Assembly: GCA_029247265.1 (NCBI GenBank)
Contig: JAQWLN010000051.1
Span: 1-52,439 of the forward strand
Direction of reading: 5' to 3'
Origin: Fuerstiella sp.
Lineage (GTDB): Bacteria; Planctomycetota; Planctomycetia; Planctomycetales; Planctomycetaceae
DNA length: 52,439 nt
Part shown: piece by piece, positions 46,357 to 52,439 of the stretch
Position numbering within the stretch: position 1 is the first letter of the stretch
Layout of the letters: every line of letters begins with the position of its first letter
The notes under the pieces: model-generated
Database searches by the model: none
Told to the model about the DNA's origin: nothing
Seen by the model: the letters and a program-made list of their open reading frames with translations, nothing else
Made by a program: the position numbers and the translations under genes

Positions 46357-46638
46357 ATGGAATCGAATGGCTTCATCCTGCAGGTTGCGACTGGCCGAGT
46401 GACGGCATGTGTCAGGACGTTAGGTGAAGGCGAATTGGACTCTGTAAATAGGTGCTTCGAATCAACCGCTGCAAAACTTGGTGCCACTCAACTCCTACCC
46501 GGCGGAAAAGTCTTGTCAGGAAGTGGAGAATACTGCCTGTTCATTCACCACTGGTTGATTGTCACCCTCTTCGCCCTGTTCTACGGCGTGCTGAAGTGGC
46601 TGTATCGGAAGCGGGGGAAGGCGGTGGCTGATGAATGA
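46357..46638 (+). CDS. Small membrane protein, possibly truncated
   Basis: The product has 93 residues. Only the C-terminal part looks genuine: one membrane helix HHWLIVTLFALFYGVLKWLY with a basic tail RKRGKAVADE, a pattern seen at the end of longer planctomycete membrane proteins. The first 55 residues have weak protein character, so this may be the remnant of a larger gene. It overlaps the next gene by eight bases. Confidence 0.45.
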   Translation: MESNGFILQVATGRVTACVRTLGEGELDSVNRCFESTAAKLGATQLLPGGKVLSGSGEYCLFIHHWLIVTLFALFYGVLKWLYRKRGKAVADE

Positions 46639-47017
46639 TGATCCGTACAAGGCGCCGGAATCCAAACCCAGGGCGTCACCGATCATTTATTGGAGTATTC
46701 ACTTGATTCCAGAACTCTCGGGCTTGTCACGTTCGGAGCAAAAGTCAGCGTGGAGGGCTTGTCGCAGGAAAGCGTTTACTCATTGGCAGTGCTGGCTTGC
46801 CATAGGAATCCTCGTGGCCAGCCTGAATCCCAAAACTACCCACCTCTTTGTCAGTTGGTTGTTTGGGCTTAATCATTCACCGGCGTTCATAATCGGAGCG
46901 TTGTCGTTATGGGTGTCCTGCATAACGATCTACGCACTTGGCACTATGCAAGTCATCGTTCGTTATACCCGCCCGCACCTTCAAACATATCTGAGTGCCC
47001 GAGAAGCTGATGAGTGA
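46631..47017 (+). CDS. Small membrane protein with DDPYKAPE leader
   Basis: The product has 128 residues. The N-terminal DDPYKAPESKPRASP motif is a common beginning of planctomycete multi-helix membrane proteins. Three hydrophobic segments follow (WQCWLAIGILVASL, LFVSWLFGLN and FIIGALSLWVSCITIYALGT). Function is unknown. The start overlaps the preceding gene, so the two are translated together. Confidence 0.55.
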   Translation: MNDDPYKAPESKPRASPIIYWSIHLIPELSGLSRSEQKSAWRACRRKAFTHWQCWLAIGILVASLNPKTTHLFVSWLFGLNHSPAFIIGALSLWVSCITIYALGTMQVIVRYTRPHLQTYLSAREADE

Positions 47018-47430
47018 TGATGCGAACGGACTGGCGAAAGATGGCCAAGGAAGAGAGGGATGATGTTTAGGTGATCAGCCATTCAGAAAGTCCCACCAAC
47101 ATCCTGAGCGGCAGGGCTGTCCGGCTCGTGCGAGAGCGATTTGTGACATCGACCTACATACTATTCGCTATCTGTAAAACACACATGATGTTTTACACAA
47201 AATTGCTCTGGTAGCACCCAAGATAAGACTGTCCCGCAGAAGACCTCAATTGATGATTTATGAAGCAACCAATTACTGCAACGCGGCACTTGCCTTTCGC
47301 CGCGAACACTGTGACCGATACGAGTCCGTTGTCAATCCTCGCTAAATCTCGCGAGACGAACTGAGCCTCAATAACTGAGGCGGCTTGAACTGCCCCAATC
47401 TCCGAGTGTAACGATATATAGGGGCGCATT
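47018..47430. other. Intergenic region beside the integrase module
   Basis: This 413-base gap lies between the small membrane gene and the zinc-ribbon gene. It contains small inverted repeats, including CCTCAATAACTGAGG and CTCGCGAG, but no gene I can support. If the integrase belongs to an element, part of its regulatory region should be here. Confidence 0.35.
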
Positions 47431-47451
47431 ATGTCGTATGATAGGGCTGTC

Positions 47452-47679
47452 ATGGCAAAGCAACTCAAGTGTTCAATTTGCGGCAAGCGTTTTAAGCCGA
47501 GCCGACCGGACCAGCAGTATTGCGCCAAAAGCTGCAGGTAGAAGGCGTACAAGATGCGGCAGGAACCGGTCTATCACTCCATCGAATGCGAGAACTGTGG
47601 CACAGTGTTTGAATCAGTGCGGACAATCGCAAAGTTTTGCAGTACACGCTGCCGTGTGGCGGCACATCGGACAAAGTGA
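47452..47679 (+). pseudogene. Two-zinc-ribbon small protein with in-frame TAG
   Basis: From the ATG at 47452 (or 47431) the frame gives two similar zinc ribbons: CSICGKRFKPSRPDQQYC with CAKSCR, and CENCGTVFESVRTIAKFC with TRCRVAAHR. TAG at 47539-47541 falls right after CAKSCR, where related ribbons often have Gln (CRQ-x-AY), so CAG to TAG is a simple explanation. Without TAG the protein has 75 residues. Such proteins lie next to recombinase genes and may bind DNA. The integrase starts 36 bases downstream. Confidence 0.6.
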
Positions 47680-47714
47680 TCTGAACAAGAACTCATTTCA
47701 GGAGACAAAAGACG

Positions 47715-48894
47715 ATGGGCAAGCGAGGCAAAGGCGAAGGCACAATATTTCAGCGTGAATCCGACGGCCGTTGGGTCGGTCGACTTAGCCTCGGACGACA
47801 GGGCGGTAAACGTGCGCAGAAGACGGTGTACGGAAAGTCCCAGGCCGAAGTCATCGAGAAACTGGACGCACTAAAGCAGCAAGCGAAACTGAACAGCAAG
47901 TCGGTCGTTTCGAAAGACTCGTTGGCTGCATACCTGGACACCTGGCTTGCCGACGACGTGGCCGTGAATAGGGCCGGAAAAACCTACGAAGAATATGAGG
48001 CAGCCACAAGGCTGTTTGCCTTGCCGTTCATCGGTGCCGTAAAGTTGACCAACTTGGACGGTGAGCGTCTTCAAAAGTGGCAGGCGACGTTGAAACGGAA
48101 GGGGTTCACAGACAATCAGCGACTTCGTTCCATTCGTGTGCTGCGGAACGCACTCAACAAAGGTGTGAAGCTTAAGAAAATTCCGTTCAACCCGTGCAAT
48201 GCTTTAGACATCCCAAAGGTTGATCGACGTGAAGTGTGCCCACTGGAGCCCGAGCAGTGTTGGGAGCTGTTTGACGAATGCAAAACGAACAGGCTTGGTG
48301 ACGTGATCACGCTGGCGATTATGACTGGGCTTCGGCTGAGGGAAATATTCGCGCTCGACTGGTCCGCAGTGAATTTGAGAGAAGGCGTCCTTTCCGTTCG
48401 AAAGACGATGGAAGAATTGTCTAAGAAAGCCGCAGAAGCCACCGGGAAGGGGCGGTTGAATGAGAAGCCCCCCAAGACGAAAAAAAGTAAGCGCGTCGTC
48501 ACGCTGGAACCGATCGCTGTCAAGGCATTGACGGACCGAATGGAGAAAGCGAAGGCAGAAGGGTTCGATCCCTCAGAGGTGCCGATCATCTTCCCGAACA
48601 CATTTGGCCGACGCCTGCGTGGCAGCAGTTTCAACTCACAGTGCTGGTATCCGATTCGAAAAAAAACTCGGACTCGCAGACGTGAAGTTTCACGACCTAC
48701 GGCACACTCAGGCGTCCCTGATGCTGTATGCCGGCGTGGACATGAAGATCATTCAGCAGCGACTGGGCCACTCCAGTTTCGCAACGACTGCCGACATGTA
48801 CGCTCACCTGATGCAGGACTCCCAGGCCAAAGCAACTGACAAGCTTGCAGCCCTGATGAGCCGACCAGCGGAAGCCAGTGAGTACATTTCCTGA
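47715..48894 (+). pseudogene. int: Tyrosine recombinase/integrase with frameshift in an A8 run
   Basis: The frame from 47715 encodes the N-terminal AP2-like arm-binding region (GEGTIFQRESDGRWVGRLSL), the SAM-like core-binding domain and the first catalytic Arg (MTGLRLREIFALDW). At 48659-48666 an eight-A run shifts the frame by one base, and the C-terminal motifs continue in another frame to 48894: HDLRHTQAS, LGHSSFATT and the nucleophile in TADMYAHL. Removing one A restores one protein of about 392 residues with all catalytic residues. An AGGAG site precedes the ATG by ten bases. It lies 56 bases from the 3' end of a tRNA-Ser gene, the usual attachment site of such enzymes. Confidence 0.82.
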
Positions 48895-48910
48895 GTACAC
48901 AAACAAAAAA

Positions 48911-48941
48911 AGGACTTACGTCTGATTGACGTAAGTCCTTG
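48911..48941 (-). terminator. Rho-independent terminator of tRNA-Ser
   Basis: A perfect 13-pair stem, AAGGACTTACGTC and GACGTAAGTCCTT with loop TGATT, is followed on the minus strand by TTTTTTTG. It lies just beyond the tRNA 3' end and also borders the integrase stop. Confidence 0.85.
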
Positions 48942-48950
48942 CTGTAGAGC

Positions 48951-49036
48951 GGAGAGGGGGAGATTCGAACTCCCGGTAGGTTTGACCCTACGCCGGTTTT
49001 CAAGACCGGTGCAATCGGCCACTCTGCCACCTCTCC
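48951..49036 (-). tRNA. tRNA-Ser (anticodon UGA)
   Basis: The cloverleaf is complete: acceptor GGAGAGG with CCTCTCC and discriminator G, a D arm, anticodon stem CCGGT with ACCGG around loop CTTGAAA (anticodon TGA), long variable arm GTAGG with CCTAC typical of class II tRNAs, and T arm GGGAG with CTCCC around TTCGAAT. The CCA end is not encoded. It reads UCA codons and likely UCG/UCU by wobble. Confidence 0.95.
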
Positions 49037-50393
49037 AGAGCACCTTTTTCGGCCGCAAAACACACCGTTTGAAACGGTTCGAGCGAACTCGTGAAAGCCC
49101 AGCAGCCGATGAGCGAGCATGCTAGAGGCGTTGCCCAGGCGTGTCAACAAGGACTACCTCTGTTGTGCGCCTGTTTTCCGCATGCAAAGACCAAATTTTG
49201 CTGTCAAAACTGACTGAGACCGTCCGTTGGTCGACCTGTTGCCGTCCTGCCGCCGTCTTCCCCTGTCGCCCGGCAGAACCTGTTGATCGCACTGTGGCAC
49301 TCGAACTTCGAAATATTGGCTGAATCTGCTGCCAATTTTGCCCGCCGATCGCCCCCGGTATTCCTGTTTGATGCCGAAACGGGAGGTGGCCGGAAGGTTC
49401 ATTTGACGTCTCTTTTTTCGCAGCCCGCCACACATCAACTGTGACACCGTACATACTTTTTTGTCCACTGCAGTGCCTATGGAAGTCACCCTGCGTCCGC
49501 TAACCGCGCCCAGACATTGGGCAGTAAATTCAAATTCGGGCCATAGAAGAGGCGGCAGGATATACCACGTAAACGATTCGACACAGAAAAAACAGAAGGC
49601 GATCACTGTTACCGTCAACGGCAAGATGACCGCGGAACAGCACAAAACATGGACGGTCACGATTTCCGCCCCGATTGACCGCGTGAACATAAACTCGCCG
49701 GCTGAGGGGACCATACTCAATAATGAAACGACGGTGCCCAACCACGACTCGACGGTGATGGGCTCATCGACGACCTGCCGTCAATCTGACCGCGATCCGT
49801 TTCATCTCCGGCGCTACGTACAACGCAGGCTGCCGTCCTGCACTACGTCGAACGCAGGCTGGATCCAGGCACGCACACCGACTATCCGCAGGTATGTTGT
49901 GATCCAGAGGGGCGTGTCGAAATGGCATCCCCGCCGCCGTCGTCCCGATTCCATGCGAGTCGAGAGTGAATCCGACACTGGGACTGAATGAGGGAGCGCC
50001 CTTTGTCTGACAATTCCACCGCAGCCCTAGGGCGGCATTCCTGAAACTCAGACGCGTAGTTATCTCAGGCTAACTCTGCCTCATTATTGGTACGTCTGAC
50101 GGCTGAAGAAAACTGGGCGCCCCGCAGTCGCGTCGATGCTTACTGAAACCCCCGTACTTCAGAAACAGACATTTGTGGCTGTTCGTCTGAGCCGTCGAGC
50201 CCGTGGTGGCAACCTCCCGAAACTGGCAAGATATCACCGTGTCAATCGACGCTATTATCCGGTCCCGATGACCGAAGGCCTGAATCCTAGACGGCAAGTC
50301 GCTCGGACGACGATAGTTCACGACACGGTGAATCCCGTCATAAAAGAAACAGCCACCATGCCGAACGCTCAACCTGAATCGGTTGTGGAATAG
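49037..50393. other. Low-coding region with possible Ig-like remnant
   Basis: This 1.36-kb stretch holds no gene I can support. A plus-strand frame at 49461-49991 contains TVTISAPIDRVNINSPAEGT, which resembles an Ig-like repeat of a large surface protein, but the surroundings do not look coding. A frame at 50136-50393 has no recognisable features and ends in TAG immediately before the next gene. The region beside the tRNA may be decayed mobile-element or surface-protein sequence. Confidence 0.35.
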
Positions 50394-50582
50394 ATGAACC
50401 CTTACTCTCCACCTTCCGTCACCGATCCATCACGACGGCGGCATCGGCCTGGTCCGACTGTCACGCAATGGGCGGTGCTGTTGACCGTTTCCGGTCTTGT
50501 ACATGGAGTTTCCGGGTCCTCCGGAGCGGCGGCTGTCGTGCTGATGGCGGGACTGGTTCTTGTGATGCAACGGCGTCGGTAA
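50394..50582 (+). CDS. Small membrane protein with MNPYSPP leader
   Basis: The product has 62 residues. The MNPYSPPS start is a common leader of planctomycete membrane proteins. After a basic stretch, one hydrophobic region of about 40 residues (WAVLLTVSGLVHGVSGSSGA, then AVVLMAGLVLVM) ends in QRRR. Function is unknown. The start follows directly on a TAG. Confidence 0.5.
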   Translation: MNPYSPPSVTDPSRRRHRPGPTVTQWAVLLTVSGLVHGVSGSSGAAAVVLMAGLVLVMQRRR

Positions 50583-50699
50583 CGGCATTGCAGCGTGCGG
50601 CGTCTTAGCTACGGACGTCGAATAGCCACGCGTGTGGATGAGCACTATTATTGTGAGAGTCCCGGCCCTTTCACAGTCCTTCGCTCAGCAGATAACGGC

Positions 50700-52211
50700 A
50701 TGCATCGACCTCTCACGATCAGCGATTTTATTAATCGTGCGGGCACGGTGTTTCCTTCGCGCCGCGGTGTGATTGACGATCCGAGTGAAGTCGGCGCTTC
50801 GCTGGGTGAACTGAGCTATGGTGACGTTGTGCGACTCGCACGCGCTCAGGCGGCAACGCTTGACGCCATGGGCATCGAACCTGGTGAACGCGTCGCGATT
50901 GTGTCAAAGAATTCGGCCAGAATGCTGGTCTCATTTTTCGGAGTCAGCGGTTTTGGGCGCGTTCTGGTGCCGATCAACTTTCGATTGAATCGCAGCGAAG
51001 TCAGTTATATTTATGAACACAGCGGCGCGACGTTGCTGTTGGTTGATGCGGAATTGGGCGAATCCCTGGCAGGGATTGGTCAGCGTCGAATTGTTCTGAA
51101 TCAGGAAGGTGACCAGCAGCTGTTTCAATCGACGGCGGAACCGCAGACATGGAACGGCACCGAAGATGCCCTGGCCACCATCAATTACACCAGCGGCACG
51201 ACGGCTCGTCCCAAGGGAGTGTGTCTGACACATCGCAATCTGTGGATCAACGCGACTGTGTTCGGTCTGCATCTGGCAGTCACTGACCGGGATGTCTATC
51301 TGCACACGCTACCCATGTTTCACTGCAACGGCTGGGGCATGCCGTATCTACTGGCAGGAATGGGAGCCAGTCAGATCGTATTGCGAAATGTGGACGGTGC
51401 TGAAATCCTGCGGCGGATCGAGCAGCACGGTGTCACGTTAATGTGTATGGCTCCAACGGTCGTGGCGGCAATCCTGGACGCGGCAGGATCCTGGGATGGC
51501 CCGATTCCAGGGCGGGGCCGCGTGCGAATCGTAGTCGCTGGCGCGCCGCCTCCGACGAAACTCATCGAACGAGTCGAAATCGAACTCGGCTGGGAATTCA
51601 TTCAGGCCTACGGACTCACGGAGACTTCGCCGATTCTGACCGTTAATCGCGCTCTGGCAGAAGACGATTCACTTTCATCCGCTGAACGCGCCCAGCGTCT
51701 GGGATGTGCCGGTCCGCCGGTTCTGAGCGCATCACTCCGGACAAGTGATGAAAACGAGGTGCTGGCTCAGGGTAACGTGGTTCTGGATCGGTACTGGGAT
51801 GATTCCTCGGCAACGCAAAACGCAATTCAGGACGAATGGTTTTACAGCGGCGACAGCGGATACATTGGTGAGAACGGGTACCTGACAATTGCAGACCGCC
51901 GCAAGGACGTGATTATCACGGGCGGAGAGAATGTCTCGTCGATTGAGATCGAGAATACATTGTTCGCTCATCCGGCGGTTGCGGAAGTCGCCGTGATCGG
52001 TTTACCCCACGAAAGATGGGGAGAAACCGTTGCTGCAGTCGTCGTTCTGAAATCCGGTATCGAAGCCACTGAACCCGAACTGATCGACTTTGCTCGTGAA
52101 CGACTGGCGCACTTCAAGTGCCCGACGATCGTCAGGTTCAGTAACGCCCTGCCGCGCACCGCGACAGGCAAGGTGCAGAAGTACAAGTTGCGCGCGTCTC
52201 AACCGTCATGA
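50700..52211 (+). CDS. AMP-binding acyl-CoA synthetase/ligase
   Basis: The product has 503 residues from the ATG at 50700; the frame is open from 50595, but the extra residues look non-coding. It activates a carboxylic acid to an acyl-adenylate and then a CoA thioester. The ANL-family motifs are present: A3 NYTSGTTARPKGV, substrate-pocket PMFHCNGWG, A5 AYGLTETSP, A7 WFYSGDSGYI, A8 DRRKDVIITGGENVS and the A10 catalytic lysine in TATGKVQKYKL. The short length and PMFHCNGWG suggest a medium- or long-chain fatty-acid ligase of the fadD/alkK type. The neighbours give no pathway. Confidence 0.9.
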   Translation: MHRPLTISDFINRAGTVFPSRRGVIDDPSEVGASLGELSYGDVVRLARAQAATLDAMGIEPGERVAIVSKNSARMLVSFFGVSGFGRVLVPINFRLNRSEVSYIYEHSGATLLLVDAELGESLAGIGQRRIVLNQEGDQQLFQSTAEPQTWNGTEDALATINYTSGTTARPKGVCLTHRNLWINATVFGLHLAVTDRDVYLHTLPMFHCNGWGMPYLLAGMGASQIVLRNVDGAEILRRIEQHGVTLMCMAPTVVAAILDAAGSWDGPIPGRGRVRIVVAGAPPPTKLIERVEIELGWEFIQAYGLTETSPILTVNRALAEDDSLSSAERAQRLGCAGPPVLSASLRTSDENEVLAQGNVVLDRYWDDSSATQNAIQDEWFYSGDSGYIGENGYLTIADRRKDVIITGGENVSSIEIENTLFAHPAVAEVAVIGLPHERWGETVAAVVVLKSGIEATEPELIDFARERLAHFKCPTIVRFSNALPRTATGKVQKYKLRASQPS

Positions 52212-52256
52212 TGCCGGCTCGGGGGCCGCTGGTATTGCCTGCGTTCTTCCGCTTGG

Positions 52257-52309
52257 GTGCCACTGGCTTTGCCGGTGTTCTTCCGATGCGCACTGGCAAA
52301 GCCAGATGG
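52257..52309. repeat. Dispersed hairpin repeat, family 2 (copy b)
   Basis: The arms CCACTGGCTTTGCCGGTG and CACTGGCAAAGCCAGATGG face each other and match the family 2 unit at 37772. It lies between the acyl-CoA ligase stop and the transposase-like start. Confidence 0.65.
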
Positions 52310-52385
52310 GGATGAAAAGTCTGTTGCTCACGAATCAGCTACGATGCTGGTTGGTGAATTAGACAACACATCGGGAGCAACAGAC

Positions 52386-52439
52386 ATGACAAGTTTAACG
52401 GTGCACGCTGGAATTGACTATCACGATGACACAATTCGT
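52386..52439 (+). CDS. Start of an IS110-like transposase (cut by window edge)
   Basis: Only 18 codons are visible: MTSLTVHAGIDYHDDTIR. The GIDYH motif at the start is like the first strand and Asp of the RuvC-like (DEDD) domain in IS110-family transposases. A GGGAG ribosome site lies nine bases before the ATG. With so little sequence this is a tentative call; other RuvC-fold proteins could start similarly. Confidence 0.5.
   Translation, partial: MTSLTVHAGIDYHDDTIR

Noticed and set aside
46100..48951. Left attachment site (duplicate of the tRNA-Ser 3' end)
   Set aside because: I scanned for pieces of the T arm and acceptor (GATTCGAACTCCC) to the left and found only short chance matches such as those near 27719 and 31830, inside genes.
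48951..49036. tRNA-Ser as the amber suppressor
   Set aside because: The anticodon is clearly TGA (UCA codon), not CTA, and the tRNA is otherwise normal.
49461..49991. 176-codon ORF as a real gene
   Set aside because: Apart from a short Ig-like piece it has no protein character; an overlapping minus-strand frame of similar length exists and neither has a credible start context.
1..52439. Complete reassignment of TAG to an amino acid in this genome
   Set aside because: TAG is the natural end of the adaptor gene (2380), RicT-like gene (22559), ceramidase (28227) and peroxiredoxin (37879), each at the expected family length, so TAG still acts as a stop.
1..52439. CRISPR arrays, rRNA genes or a pyrrolysine cassette
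   Set aside because: No regularly spaced direct repeats, no rRNA-like sequence and no pylS/pylT/pylBCD-like genes were seen.

Overview
The window looks like chromosomal DNA of a planctomycete, probably of the order Planctomycetales. I base this on family content, not on a database search. It carries two very large secreted c-type haem proteins of the PVC 'membrane-bound dehydrogenase' type, an ECF sigma factor next to a Ser/Thr kinase fused to a formylglycine-generating-enzyme (FGE) domain, a protein starting with an 'LETRALLS' (LEPR-XLL-like) leader, a DUF5009/HGSNAT-like acyltransferase, a Minf_1886-type protein, a PSP1/RicT protein, a neutral ceramidase, and small membrane proteins starting with NPYxPP or DDPYKAPE. 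Shine-Dalgarno sequences are rare.

Layout. 0-8 kb: the start of a secreted TPR protein on the minus strand, then a lipoprotein fusion protein plus RND efflux pump and a secreted companion gene split by an in-frame TAG. 8-13.5 kb: a MotA/TolQ/ExbB-type channel gene followed by two single-span coiled-coil proteins. I read these as a planctomycete ion-driven machine with two different B-type subunits. 13.8-18.7 kb: an ABC-2 permease, a membrane-anchored sugar epimerase, cytidine deaminase, and the DUF5009 protein. 18.7-30 kb, mostly minus strand: a PVC cytochrome, Minf_1886 and RicT-like proteins, an HTH-PTS EIIA gene with a Shine-Dalgarno-masking hairpin, a GT39-like mannosyltransferase, a cluster of parS sites (26.1-27.3 kb), an SRPBCC protein and a ceramidase. 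30-34.6 kb: the kinase-FGE gene and its ECF sigma factor, both broken by in-frame TAG codons. 35.1-35.9 kb: two truncated genes joined tail to tail. 36.5-46.1 kb: a membrane protein, 2-Cys peroxiredoxin, seryl-tRNA synthetase, an M20 peptidase, a STAS protein and a second PVC cytochrome. 46.3-49 kb: small membrane genes, then a zinc-ribbon gene and a tyrosine recombinase beside tRNA-Ser(UGA), which looks like the end of an integrated element. 50.4-52.4 kb: a small membrane protein, an acyl-CoA ligase and the start of an IS110-like transposase.

Three things stand out. Six in-frame interruptions of otherwise continuous protein homology are all TAG, never TAA or TGA, although TAG also ends several intact genes here. 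Four parS-like palindromes lie within 1.15 kb. Two families of intergenic hairpin repeats recur across the window.
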